Shown here: in pieces, positions 43,530-52,404 of the stretch | How positions within the stretch are numbered: the stretch's first letter is position 1 | Layout of the letters: each line of letters starts with the position of its first letter | Source of the DNA: Flagellimonas taeanensis | GTDB taxonomy: Bacteria > Bacteroidota > Bacteroidia > Flavobacteriales > Flavobacteriaceae | Assembly: GCF_003584105.1 (NCBI RefSeq) | Contig: NZ_QXFO01000006.1 | Coordinates: 1-64,000, forward strand | DNA: 64,000 bases | Direction of reading: 5' to 3' | Translations under genes and position numbers: made by a program | Notes under the pieces: model-generated | What the model saw: only the letters and a program-made list of their open reading frames with translations | Database searches by the model: none | Told to the model about the DNA's origin: nothing

Positions 43530-46500
43530 CTTTGTCATTTTTCTTTTTGTTTCCGTTTCGTGTGGTCATTTTTTTCAACAGTTTGTTCACCTCGCGCAAG
43601 CGTGCACGTAGCCTACTTTCGTTTTCATTCTCCTTGAAGAGTTCTTCGGAAATGGGTTCATCATGTTCATCCCTGATGAGGCTCTTGCCTTCGGACATCT
43701 TGGCAAAAATGAAATACAATCCAGGAATCAACAATACCCCGAAAATAGTCCCGATGAGCATTCCCCCTAGGGCAGAACCGCCAATAGTACGGTTACCAAT
43801 GGCACCAGCACCAGAAGCCACTACCAAAGGAATCAAACCTGCAATAAAGGCAAAGGAAGTCATCAAAATAGGGCGGAACCGCTGCTTGGAACCTTCAATG
43901 GCCGCTTCAAGGATAGTAGCGCCCTGTCGGTGTTTCTGAACGGCAAACTCCACGATCAATACCGCGTTTTTACCCAGAAGTCCCACTAGCATGATGACCC
44001 CGATCTGTGCATACACGTCGTTGGCCAATCCCATCACCTTCAACAGGAAGAAGGAACCAAATACCCCAACAGGTAACGAAAGGATCACGGCCATGGGCAG
44101 CAAGAAGCTCTCGTATTGCGCTGCCAGTACCAAATACACGAAAATCAATACCACGATGAAAATGTAAAGCGACTCATTACCGCGTTGTGCCTCATCGAAC
44201 GACAATCCTTCCCAAGCAATATCGTAGCCACGGGGCAGGGTCTGTGCCGCTACTTCCTTAATGGCATCGATGGCATCGCCCGTAGTGTATCCCTTGGCGG
44301 GCAGACCGTTGATGGCCGCAGAGTTGTAGAGGTTATAACGGGTAATCTCGTTGGGTCCCAACCGTTTTTCCATGGTCATGAAAGCGGAATACGGCACCAT
44401 TTCGCCTTCTTCGTTCTTAACAAAGAGTTTTTCCAAATCCGATGGCAATGCACGATATTCTGGGGCCGCCTGGGTATACACCTTGAAGAATCGACCGAAA
44501 CGGATGAACCCTTGCTCGTACGTACTACCAATCAAAATGTTCAGGTTTTCCATGGCTTTTCCTATGGAAACACCTTTCTGCATCGCTGCCTTATTATTGA
44601 TTTTAAGTTCATACTGTGGGTAATTGGCCGCATAGAAGGTAAACAGACCTGTCAACTCCTTACGTTGTCTTAAGGCTTCCATAAAGTCATTGTTCACCTT
44701 TTCGAACTCGTGGTAATCGGTACCGTTGGTCTTGTCCAACAAACGCATGGCAAAACCACCGGAAGAACCGAACCCAGGAACGGCGGGGGGTTCAAAGTAT
44801 TCTATGACTGCTCCCAAGTCTTTGGTCTCTTCCTCCAATTCTTCCATGATCTCGTGAACGGTGTGCTCCCTTTCGGACCATGGTTTTAGATTGATCAAAC
44901 AGGTACCGGCATTGGAACCCCTACCCTCGGTCATAATCTCATAACCGGCCAACGATGAAACGGATTCCACACCTTCAGTTTCTTCGCAGATTTCCTGGAG
45001 TTTTCGTGCCACGGCATTGGTACGTTCCAAGGTAGCACCGGGAGGGGTCTGGATGATGGCGTAGATCATTCCTTGGTCCTCGTTGGGAATAAATCCGGCA
45101 GGTAACACTTGGTTCGTAAAGAAGATTCCCGCGCAGAACGCCAATAGAATTCCAAAAGTGACCACCCTTCGGTTTACGATCTTGTTCAAGACGCCCACAT
45201 ATCTTCCCGTGAGTTTTTCAAACTTGCCATTGAACCAATCGATAAAGCGGTTCACCGGGGATTTCCTGCGTTCCTTGCCATGGGTATTCTTCAACATCAT
45301 GGCACAGAGTACCGGGGTCAATGTCAATGCGACAATCGCCGATATCACAATAGATCCTGCCATGGTAATGGAAAACTGTCGGTAGAAGACCCCAACAGGT
45401 CCCGTCATAAACGAAATCGGTATAAAAACCGAAGTCATTACTAAAGTAATGGCGATAATGGCACCACCAATCTCGCCCAAAACTTCATAGGACGCCTTAT
45501 ATGGCGTGAGGTTTTCCTCGTGCATCTTCACGTGAACCGCTTCCACCACCACAATGGCGTTGTCCACCACAATACCGATGGCCAATACCAAGGCAAAAAG
45601 CGTGATCAGGTTGATGGACAGTCCGAACAATTGCATCACAAAGAACGCACCGATCAATGATACGGGTACCGCAATGATTGGAATCAAAGTGGATCTCCAA
45701 TCCCCCAAAAAGAGGAACACCACTATGGCCACCAAAATAAATGCATCGCGCAGTGTATGGAGCACTTGGTCTATGGAGGCATCCAAGAAGTTGGATACGT
45801 CATAACTGATCTGATAGTCCATGCCGGGAGGAAGATCGGCTTCCAATTCTTTCAATTTTGCTTTTACCTCCTTGATCACCTCACTACCATTGCTGCCAAA
45901 CGTTTGTTTTAACACAATGGAAGCAGAAGGTCTTCCATCCAAATTGGAGTAAATATCGAAAAACTCACTACCCAACTCCACATCGGCCAAATCGCCCAAC
46001 TTTAGGATTTCCCCTTCTTCATTGGCTTTTATAATAATATCCTTGTACTGCTCGGGTTCACTATATCGATCTTGATAGACCAACACATACTCCAAGGATT
46101 GGGCATTTTTACCCGAACTCTGTCCCAATCTACCGGGACGGGCAATGATACTCTGTTCCTCCATCGCCTCCAAGATTTCTTCTGCAGACACACTATAGGC
46201 CCGCATACGATCCGGTTTCAACCAAATTCGCATAGCAAACTTTCTACTTCCCAAAATTTGGGCAGTGGCTATACCATTGATTCTTTGAATTTCGGGAATC
46301 ATTTTGGTGTAGGCATAGTTGTACAGGAACAGCTCATCTGCATTGTCCTCCCTGCTATAGAGGTTTACGTACATCAGCATACTGGGAATTACCGGGGTAA
46401 TGATCACCCCTTCCCGCTGCACCAGATCGGGCAACAAGGGCATCACCTGGTCTACCCGCGTTTTGACCCGTACCACCGCTTCGTTGGGGTCCGTGCCCGG

Positions 46501-46785
46501 TTCAAAAATGATACGAACGGTTCCTTCCCCGGCACTGGTGGCATCCGAAGCGATATAACGCATGCCCTGCACCCCGTTGATCGCCGTTTCCAAAGGAATC
46601 AAGGTCGATTTCACCAATACGTCGGCACTGGCACCGGGGTAGGCAATGAAAATGTTTACGGTTGTTGGGGCAATCTGCGGAAACTGTGAGATGGGCAACT
46701 GTTTGATGGCAAGCAGCCCCGTGAACACAATGATCACCGAGATCACAATGGCCAATACTGGCCTATGGATAAATTTTTTGAACAT
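43516..46785 (-). CDS. RND multidrug efflux transporter permease (HAE1/AcrB family)
   Basis: 1089 residues, typical of HAE1 pumps. Signatures: FIHRPVLAIVISVIIVFTGL, TVNIFIAYPGASADVLVKST, an Asp-Asn proton-relay segment in VLAIGIVVDNAIVVVEAVHV, and GVIMLVGLLGKNAVLIVEFA. It exports lipophilic compounds using the proton gradient. It is the middle gene of adaptor, permease and outer-membrane factor, with 22 bases to the adaptor and overlap with the channel gene. The C-terminus has a long, highly charged cytoplasmic tail. Confidence 0.97.
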   Translation of the reverse strand: MFKKFIHRPVLAIVISVIIVFTGLLAIKQLPISQFPQIAPTTVNIFIAYPGASADVLVKSTLIPLETAINGVQGMRYIASDATSAGEGTVRIIFEPGTDPNEAVVRVKTRVDQVMPLLPDLVQREGVIITPVIPSMLMYVNLYSREDNADELFLYNYAYTKMIPEIQRINGIATAQILGSRKFAMRIWLKPDRMRAYSVSAEEILEAMEEQSIIARPGRLGQSSGKNAQSLEYVLVYQDRYSEPEQYKDIIIKANEEGEILKLGDLADVELGSEFFDIYSNLDGRPSASIVLKQTFGSNGSEVIKEVKAKLKELEADLPPGMDYQISYDVSNFLDASIDQVLHTLRDAFILVAIVVFLFLGDWRSTLIPIIAVPVSLIGAFFVMQLFGLSINLITLFALVLAIGIVVDNAIVVVEAVHVKMHEENLTPYKASYEVLGEIGGAIIAITLVMTSVFIPISFMTGPVGVFYRQFSITMAGSIVISAIVALTLTPVLCAMMLKNTHGKERRKSPVNRFIDWFNGKFEKLTGRYVGVLNKIVNRRVVTFGILLAFCAGIFFTNQVLPAGFIPNEDQGMIYAIIQTPPGATLERTNAVARKLQEICEETEGVESVSSLAGYEIMTEGRGSNAGTCLINLKPWSEREHTVHEIMEELEEETKDLGAVIEYFEPPAVPGFGSSGGFAMRLLDKTNGTDYHEFEKVNNDFMEALRQRKELTGLFTFYAANYPQYELKINNKAAMQKGVSIGKAMENLNILIGSTYEQGFIRFGRFFKVYTQAAPEYRALPSDLEKLFVKNEEGEMVPYSAFMTMEKRLGPNEITRYNLYNSAAINGLPAKGYTTGDAIDAIKEVAAQTLPRGYDIAWEGLSFDEAQRGNESLYIFIVVLIFVYLVLAAQYESFLLPMAVILSLPVGVFGSFFLLKVMGLANDVYAQIGVIMLVGLLGKNAVLIVEFAVQKHRQGATILEAAIEGSKQRFRPILMTSFAFIAGLIPLVVASGAGAIGNRTIGGSALGGMLIGTIFGVLLIPGLYFIFAKMSEGKSLIRDEHDEPISEELFKENENESRLRARLREVNKLLKKMTTRNGNKKKNDKDEEQ

Positions 46786-46807
46786 CTTATCTAAAGATTT
46801 TAGGTTG

Positions 46808-47890
46808 TTACTCTGCGTACAGGTCCAGGCTCTTCAAGATCTTGTCCGGTTTCTCGAACACATAGTGGATCTTCTCGCCATTCTTGACCATACGGATGCC
46901 CTCCAACAGGACCTTGTCATCCTTGGACAATCCCTTTTCCACCACAAAGAGGTGCTGTAATTCGGCTCCAATCTTTACCTCGCGCTGGCTCACCTTATCA
47001 TCTTTGTCAATAACGAACACATATTTTTTGTCCAACACCTCAAAAGTGGCCTTTTGGGGGATGAGCAAGGCATTTTTCAAGGGTACGGTCATCAAGATAC
47101 TTCCGGTTTCCCCATGGCGAAGAATCCTATCCGGATTATCGAATGTGGCCCGGAAGGCAATGTTCCCCGTCTCGTTGTTGAATTCTCCCTCAATGGTTTC
47201 CACAATGCCGGGCTGATTGAACTTTTTGTTGTTTGCCATCAAAAGTTCCACCTCTTGCTTTTTGTCCTTTTTGGCACTGGTGATGTAATCCAGGTATTCG
47301 GCCTCGGGCACATTGAAATAGACCCACATTTTGCTGTTGTCTGACAAGGTGGTCAATAGCTCCCCTTCATCCAAAAGGCTTCCCTCCCTAGCTTCAAGGT
47401 GATCCATGATTCCATCAAATGGGGCACGGATGTCCGTAAAGCCCAAATGGGTCTCCGCAAGGGAAACTTCGGCCTTGGCCCTATCAAATTCGGCCTTGGC
47501 CATGGCCAGTTCGTTGGATGAGACCACATTGCCGTCCGCCAGTAATTGGGTGTTCTTGTATTCGATTTCGGCGACTTCCGCCTCTGCCTTGGCCTTTTGT
47601 AAGTCGGCCTGATAGACATTGGGCATGATGTGGAACATGTGCTGCCCCTTTTTTACATATTGGCCCTCATCCACATAAATGTGCTGCAGATATCCCTTTT
47701 CCAAAGCCCTTAACTCAATGTGCCTAATGGAATGGATCTGACAGACATAATCTTTGGTAATGGAGGTGTCCTTTAGAATAGGACTGGAAACGAGGTATTT
47801 GGTCTCGTCCTTTTTTTCGTGTTTTTTGGATTCGCAACTTGTATAACAAAGCAACACAAGCATGCCAAGGAAGATGGTAACTTTCCTCAT
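46808..47890 (-). CDS. RND efflux periplasmic adaptor lipoprotein
   Basis: 360 residues with lipoprotein signal ending CYTSC. The MFP arrangement is seen: a barrel-sandwich half motif (RALEKGYLQHIYVDEGQYVK), a hairpin of helices (about 95-140) and FTDIRAPFDGIMDHLEAREGS, and a beta-barrel domain with FRATFDNPDRILRHGETG. It links the pump to the outer-membrane channel and is the first gene of the operon. Confidence 0.96.
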   Translation of the reverse strand: MRKVTIFLGMLVLLCYTSCESKKHEKKDETKYLVSSPILKDTSITKDYVCQIHSIRHIELRALEKGYLQHIYVDEGQYVKKGQHMFHIMPNVYQADLQKAKAEAEVAEIEYKNTQLLADGNVVSSNELAMAKAEFDRAKAEVSLAETHLGFTDIRAPFDGIMDHLEAREGSLLDEGELLTTLSDNSKMWVYFNVPEAEYLDYITSAKKDKKQEVELLMANNKKFNQPGIVETIEGEFNNETGNIAFRATFDNPDRILRHGETGSILMTVPLKNALLIPQKATFEVLDKKYVFVIDKDDKVSQREVKIGAELQHLFVVEKGLSKDDKVLLEGIRMVKNGEKIHYVFEKPDKILKSLDLYAE

Positions 47891-48035
47891 GGTTTTTACT
47901 GGTTTAGAAATTGATTTGTGTGATGTACTTTGGGAAATCCCTATCGTCGTGATGGGGTTGCCCGGTCAATGAAAATGGCCCAAGAGGGCTTGGATATGGA
48001 AAGCAGTGGAAATGGCGCTTTCCTTATTTGGAATG

Positions 48036-48440
48036 CTAAATTCTAAAAACTTGGAACCTGATGTGCCGTTTAAGGTCAACAATGCTGGAATCCAAGGTCA
48101 AATGACCGGGATTTGTTCCAAGTTCACTGGTATACTGTTCCCCAATAGGAACATAAAAAAAGGCAGTCAAATAACTGCCATGTCCTAAATCTGGATTGTA
48201 TGAAGAGGTTTCTTCGTCCTTCTCCTCTTTTTCACCTACCTCGGTCTCGGCGTAGTGCTTTTTCTCCAATTCCAGATGCTGAAATCCAATGGAAGATACT
48301 GGACATTGGTCTTGTTCGTATTGGATGAAACAGGCACTCTCTGGATCGGAATCGTACTGCGAGTCCGCATACAGATTGATAAAGCCTCCCAACAAAAGGA
48401 CACAAAGGGGAAGAAAATATGAGTTGAACGCCTTTTTCAT
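48036..48440 (-). CDS. Small secreted hypothetical protein upstream of the efflux operon
   Basis: 134 residues with a signal peptide (AFNSYFLPLCVLLLGGFINLYA). The mature part is short and acidic (YDSDPESACFIQYEQDQCPV, GEKEEKDEETSSYN) with two cysteines and a mixed C-terminus. No family is recognised. It sits 145 bases ahead of the adaptor gene on the same strand; a role in the pump operon is possible but not shown. Confidence 0.7.
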   Translation of the reverse strand: MKKAFNSYFLPLCVLLLGGFINLYADSQYDSDPESACFIQYEQDQCPVSSIGFQHLELEKKHYAETEVGEKEEKDEETSSYNPDLGHGSYLTAFFYVPIGEQYTSELGTNPGHLTLDSSIVDLKRHIRFQVFRI

Positions 48441-48671
48441 TTGGGCAACAAAACTATGTCACCGAAGTTTCTCCAACAAATAGTCAGTGTTAATTATGGT
48501 TAAAATCAGTGAGAAAGAAATCATTTTTGCCATAAAAATTGTATAGGCAAACAATCCCTCCTTTAAGTGTAAAATTATGGGCATTGTTTTAACAAAAGTG
48601 ATGATACCTACCTTATCACACACATTTTCCATTTTCCTACGTAACTTGACCGTTCCAAATGGACCATTTTC

Positions 48672-49259
48672 ATGAATAAGGCATCACTTGAGTCATTTTT
48701 CAGGCATTTGGGTCAATATGTGACCCATTCGGAAGAAGAATTCCACGACATACTATCTTTTTTTGAAGAACGAAATCTGGCCAAAAAGGAAATCTTGATG
48801 CATGCCGGTGGGCCCTGTACCCATACCCATGTGGTCCTGAAAGGTTGCCTGCACATGTATTTCGTCAATGAAAAAGGAGTGGAACGCACGGTGCAGTTTG
48901 CCTTGGAGAACTGGTGGCTCACCGACCTTTTGGCATTTCAGAACAAGGCCAACACGGACTTTTCCATCCAAGCCGTGGAGAAAAGCGAAGTGCTTTCCAT
49001 CAGTCTTGACCAACAAGGACAATTACTGAAAAAACACCCACAATTGGAACGCTATTTCCGGCTGATCTATCAGACCGCATATGGGGCTTCCATCATGAAA
49101 ATGAAATACCTATCCGATTTTTCCAAAGAGGAGATCTATTTTCACTTCACCGAGCACTACCCCAAATTCGCCCAGCGTGTGCCCCAATACCTCATTGCTT
49201 CCTTTTTGGGCCTCACCCCGGAATATGTGAGCGAAATCCGCGCCAAAAAGCGTTCTTAA
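48672..49259 (+). CDS. Crp/Fnr-family transcriptional regulator
   Basis: 195 residues. The cyclic-nucleotide-binding-type barrel is seen (HTHVVLKGCLHMYFVNEKGV, VQFALENWWLTDLLAF), a dimerisation helix, and a short C-terminal helix-turn-helix (YLIASFLGLTPEYVSEIRAK). The residues that bind cAMP in E. coli Crp are not conserved, so the effector is unknown. It is divergent from the efflux operon and upstream of the AhpD-like gene; control of either is an inference. Confidence 0.9.
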   Translation: MNKASLESFFRHLGQYVTHSEEEFHDILSFFEERNLAKKEILMHAGGPCTHTHVVLKGCLHMYFVNEKGVERTVQFALENWWLTDLLAFQNKANTDFSIQAVEKSEVLSISLDQQGQLLKKHPQLERYFRLIYQTAYGASIMKMKYLSDFSKEEIYFHFTEHYPKFAQRVPQYLIASFLGLTPEYVSEIRAKKRS

Positions 49260-49328
49260 ACCTGTTTAAGTTTTAGGGACAGCCCCTGGTCTACCTTCGC
49301 ATCAATAATCCCAAAAAACAGGAAAAAG

Positions 49329-49769
49329 ATGGAAAGAAGAATTCAAATCGATGCGGTGGAACCTTTGGCTTTCAAGGCCATTTTAGGGCTGGAAAAATAC
49401 ATCCAACAGGGTCAACTGGACAAAATCCACTACGAGCTGATCAAAATAAGGGCCTCACAACTTAATGGATGCGCATTTTGTATCAACATGCACACCAAGG
49501 ACGCCCTAAAAATGGGTGAAAATCCACAGCGCTTGTTCCTATTGGACGCTTGGTGGGACACAAATCTCTATTCCGAGGAAGAACAAGTCATTTTAAAGAT
49601 GACGGAAGAAGTCACCTTGGTACATCAAAAGGGGTTGAGCCAAAAAACTTATGATCGAGCCGTAGAACTCTTTGATGAACACTATTTCTCACAGATCATC
49701 ATGGCCATTGTCGCCATCAATGCTTGGAACCGCATCGCCATCAGCACGCACAAACCCCTACAGGATTGA
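49329..49769 (+). CDS. Carboxymuconolactone decarboxylase/AhpD-like family protein
   Basis: 146 residues with the AhpD-type redox motif CAFCINMHTKDALKMG (Cys-x-x-Cys followed by His), after IKIRASQLNG. Members are peroxidase-like alkylhydroperoxidase-core proteins. A promoter-like TACCTTCG lies 30 bases upstream of the ATG. It is just downstream of the Crp/Fnr regulator, a common pairing in Bacteroidota, so that regulator is a likely controller. A terminator follows. Confidence 0.92.
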   Translation: MERRIQIDAVEPLAFKAILGLEKYIQQGQLDKIHYELIKIRASQLNGCAFCINMHTKDALKMGENPQRLFLLDAWWDTNLYSEEEQVILKMTEEVTLVHQKGLSQKTYDRAVELFDEHYFSQIIMAIVAINAWNRIAISTHKPLQD

Positions 49770-49791
49770 GTGGGTTTTCCAAGGCAACCCC

Positions 49792-49819
49792 AAAGGCCCC
49801 GATCGGGGCCTTTTGTTTT
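49792..49819 (+). terminator. Terminator after the AhpD-like gene
   Basis: AAAGGCCCCGA (49792-49802) is the start of a perfect 22-base palindrome centred at 49802/49803, followed by TTGTTTTT. Confidence 0.85.
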
Positions 49820-49837
49820 TCAAAAACAATTAAATCT

Positions 49838-49845
49838 TATATTCG
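49838..49845 (+). promoter_or_regulatory. TAnnTTyG promoter-like element for the 195-residue lipoprotein
   Basis: TATATTCG differs from the consensus at one position. A TTG lies 22 bases upstream (49813-49815), within the usual spacing, and the ATG is 32 bases downstream. Confidence 0.45.
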
Positions 49846-49877
49846 TCCCAATGTAAATACACCACTAAACCATTTTT

Positions 49878-50465
49878 ATGAGAAAAATTGCGCTTCCATT
49901 GCTTCTCTTCGCATGCCTATCGTTTACGTCCTGCATCGATTTCAAGACAAAAAAATCCAGTTCGGAGCCCAAACCTGAGGATTTCACCACCGTTGTGGTA
50001 AATGACAGGTACCAAATAGACATCCCCCGATTCATGAAGAGTACCACTGGGCTGAACGATGAGGCCTCGCTTCAATACCAAAACCTGTTCAAAGAAGCCT
50101 ACACCATCGTCATTGATGAGCCCAAGGACGAGTTTGTGGATCTTTTCAAGGAACTGAACAGCTATGACGAGAATCTTTCGCTGATTGAAAACTATAGGGA
50201 CATCCAGTTGCAGCTTTTTAATGAACGGATGCGGGTCAACACACAATCTTCGCCCCGGTCATTGAAAATAAACGGTCTTGATGCCCAACAAGTGGACATG
50301 GACGCCCATGTGGATGGGGTCGATGAGGAAATCTCCTATTTCCTGACGTTCGTCGAGGGACCGGAAAATGTATATATGATCATGGCCTGGACACTCAAAA
50401 GCAAGAAAGAGGAACATGCAAAAACATATGGTGTGATAGCGGAATCTTTTAGGTTGGTCCAATAG
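49878..50465 (+). CDS. Hypothetical lipoprotein
   Basis: 195 residues with lipoprotein signal LLLFACLSFTSC (Cys19) and a Ser/Lys/Pro-rich linker. The rest contains alternating strands and helices (DRYQIDIPRFMKSTTGL, KEAYTIVIDEPKDEFVDLF, NGLDAQQVDMDAHVDGV, YFLTFVEGPENVYMIMAWT) that resemble the lipoprotein/stress-type fold used in several Bacteroidota families. No assigned domain. It precedes two repeat-bearing surface genes, with its own promoter-like element. Confidence 0.75.
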   Translation: MRKIALPLLLFACLSFTSCIDFKTKKSSSEPKPEDFTTVVVNDRYQIDIPRFMKSTTGLNDEASLQYQNLFKEAYTIVIDEPKDEFVDLFKELNSYDENLSLIENYRDIQLQLFNERMRVNTQSSPRSLKINGLDAQQVDMDAHVDGVDEEISYFLTFVEGPENVYMIMAWTLKSKKEEHAKTYGVIAESFRLVQ

Positions 50466-50613
50466 GCATCATTCTCCATTTTAATCCCTCTCAATGCCCT
50501 ATAATTGGTTTGTGCATTTCACCCGATTTATTGCGCATTCCATCCTCTGATCCATTTCGTTCAACAGCGATTTTTTAAGTTTGTTGATTGAAATGATATG
50601 CAATACTACCTCA

Positions 50614-51381
50614 ATGAAAAAAACCTTATCCCCAAAGCTAGGTACGTTCCTTTTTATTCTTTTGACATTTATGGCCTGTAGTCCGGAAGATGGTACGGAT
50701 GGAATGAACGGAACTGATGGCACAGATGGAACCGACGGATCGGATGGCCTTACCAGTTTGATCAGTACCACCGTGGAACAGCCAGGCGCAAACTGCGCCA
50801 ACGGCGGGTTTAGGCTTGACATTGGGTTGGATAGCAACGCGAATGGGCAATTGGATGCCGGAGAAGTTTCTTCCTCGCAATATCTTTGTAACCTTGACCC
50901 TGCAGACGGCTTCACCAGTTTGATCAGTACAGTGATAGAGCAGCCGGGGGCAAACTGCGCCAATGGCGGATACAGGCTTGACGTTGGCTTGGACAGCAAT
51001 GGCAATGGCGAATTGGATGCGGAAGAGGTGACTTCTTCAGAATACCTTTGCAATGCAGATTCCACTGACTTTACCTATCAATCCTACGCATCGTTGATAA
51101 GCCAGACCGGTACGGATGACCCGACCAGCAATGTGTTGGACAATAGCCTGAACCTCACCATTGTTTGGACCAGGGAATCCCAGGGTAGGTATTTGGGAAC
51201 CTTGGACAGGTCCATTGATATTGGAAAAACGGTCATCTTTTTTAGTACTCCCAGCTCACATACAGGTGTAAGGGGGGAATTGGTAAGCGACAACCAAATT
51301 AGGCTGGAACTACAAAACGGTATCAACGTATTTGCCGATAACTTTGAAAATCTATCTTTCGAGCTTAGGGAGTACGAATAG
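50614..51381 (+). CDS. Lipoprotein with collagen-like stalk and two Ca-loop (DUF7151-like) modules
   Basis: 255 residues from ATG 50614 (MKKTLSPKLGTFLF; the earlier TTG is not needed). Lipobox FMAC puts Cys22 at the mature start. Residues 27-45 are collagen-type G-x-D triplets (GTD, GMN, GTD). Two 54-residue modules follow, each with one cysteine near the start (PGANCANGG), an EF-hand/dockerin-like DxNxNGxLDxxE loop (DSNANGQLDAGE, DSNGNGELDAEE) and a closing YLCN. The C-terminal 100 residues are unknown. It would be surface or periplasmic and possibly trimeric. It precedes a fibre-like gene by 52 bases. Confidence 0.85.
   Translation: MKKTLSPKLGTFLFILLTFMACSPEDGTDGMNGTDGTDGTDGSDGLTSLISTTVEQPGANCANGGFRLDIGLDSNANGQLDAGEVSSSQYLCNLDPADGFTSLISTVIEQPGANCANGGYRLDVGLDSNGNGELDAEEVTSSEYLCNADSTDFTYQSYASLISQTGTDDPTSNVLDNSLNLTIVWTRESQGRYLGTLDRSIDIGKTVIFFSTPSSHTGVRGELVSDNQIRLELQNGINVFADNFENLSFELREYE
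50749..51072 (+). repeat. Two tandem 162-bp units encoding calcium-loop modules
   Basis: Units 50749-50910 and 50911-51072 each encode 54 residues beginning [LF]-TSLIST and sharing PGANCANGG[FY]RLD and DSNxNGxLDxxE. The two copies are clearly related in DNA as well as protein, so the duplication is not very old. Confidence 0.85.
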
Positions 51382-51433
51382 AAACATCCTGCTCAAAAGC
51401 CATTCATTTGAATATATTTCAACCCGGAAAATT

Positions 51434-52357
51434 ATGAAAAAGTTTACCCCAGTTAGCTTACTGATCGCACTCATCGCCTGTGCATCTATCTATGGCCAAA
51501 ACTCATTTCCCGCATCTGGCAGTGTGGGGATCGGAACATTGACCCCCAACCCTAGTTATGCTTTGGACGTCAATGGGACCGTAAATGCTTCGCAAATTTT
51601 TGCGACCCAATTGAATGTGACCGATTTGTTGATTGATGGTTCGGCAGTGCAAAGTTCACCTTGGACCATCAACGGAAATGACCTTTCATACACAGCAGGT
51701 AGTGTCGAGGTAGGCACATTGGATGCCACTACCCTCCTTTTAAATGGAACCAGTGTGGTTTCCTCTCCATGGACCATTAATGGAAGCGACCTATCATATA
51801 CTGCAGGAGATATTGAAGTAGGCTCCCTGGATGCCACCGCCCTGCTCCTTAACGGCACCAATGTCGTTTCCTCTCCATGGACCATCAACGGAAATAACCT
51901 TTCATATACTGCCGGAACGGTTGGGGTGTCCAATCTGAATGCTTCCGGAAGCGTTGGTATCGGTACAACGAACACACAAGGGTATATGCTTGCCGTTGCA
52001 GGAAATGTGGTCGCAGAAGCGGTAAAAGTGGAGCTTCAAGGCAATTGGCCCGATTTTGTGTTTGAAAAGGAATATGACCTGATCGGTTTGTTGGAGACCG
52101 AATCATTCATTAAAAAATACGGCCACCTTCCCAATGTGCCCAGCGCAAAAGAAGTCAAACAAAACGGTATAAGCTTAGGGGAAATGGATGCCAAGCTGCT
52201 ACAAAAAATAGAGGAACTCACCCTCCACACCATCCAACAACAAAAGGAAATTGAAGATTTGAAAGCTGCCAATCAAAAATTGGACGAGCAGAACAAACTG
52301 ATCCAGAACTTACTGGAACGATTGGAGAAAATAGAAAACGCTTCCAAGAAGCCTTAA
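51434..52357 (+). CDS. Secreted fibre-like protein with 36-residue repeats and C-terminal coiled coil
   Basis: 307 residues from ATG 51434 (MKKFTPVSLLIALIACASIYG signal). The motif SGSVGIGT occurs twice, near residues 28-35 and about 175, typical of tail-fibre/adhesin-like Bacteroidota proteins. Between lie two full 36-residue units and a partial third of the SSPWTINGxDLSYTAG type. The last 85 residues (YGHLPNVPSAKEVKQNGISL, then long charged helices) are a predicted coiled coil, as in trimeric fibre bases. It may form an extracellular trimer beside the collagen-like lipoprotein. No phage genes are nearby. Confidence 0.85.
   Translation: MKKFTPVSLLIALIACASIYGQNSFPASGSVGIGTLTPNPSYALDVNGTVNASQIFATQLNVTDLLIDGSAVQSSPWTINGNDLSYTAGSVEVGTLDATTLLLNGTSVVSSPWTINGSDLSYTAGDIEVGSLDATALLLNGTNVVSSPWTINGNNLSYTAGTVGVSNLNASGSVGIGTTNTQGYMLAVAGNVVAEAVKVELQGNWPDFVFEKEYDLIGLLETESFIKKYGHLPNVPSAKEVKQNGISLGEMDAKLLQKIEELTLHTIQQQKEIEDLKAANQKLDEQNKLIQNLLERLEKIENASKKP
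51653..51976 (+). repeat. Three tandem 108-bp units in the fibre-like gene
   Basis: Units start at 51653, 51761 and 51869. The first two encode SSPWTINGNDLSYTAG... and SSPWTINGSDLSYTAG... with LDAT[TA]LLLNG; the third keeps SSPWTINGNNLSYTAG and then diverges into the SGSVGIGT segment. Copies are close in DNA. Confidence 0.85.
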
Positions 52358-52387
52358 AAAAAGCCGCTGAAATTCAGCGGCTTTTTT
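52357..52387. terminator. Bidirectional terminator between the fibre-like gene and carB
   Basis: AGCCGCTGAA (52362-52371) pairs with TTCAGCGGCT, flanked by A6 and T6 runs, so both convergent transcripts end on T-runs. Confidence 0.9.
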
Positions 52388-52404
52388 AGTTGTCCCTCTC
52401 GCTT

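Noticed and set aside
51434..52357. Prophage tail-fibre gene
   Set aside because: No capsid, tail, integrase or lysis gene is nearby, and the gene has its own signal peptide.
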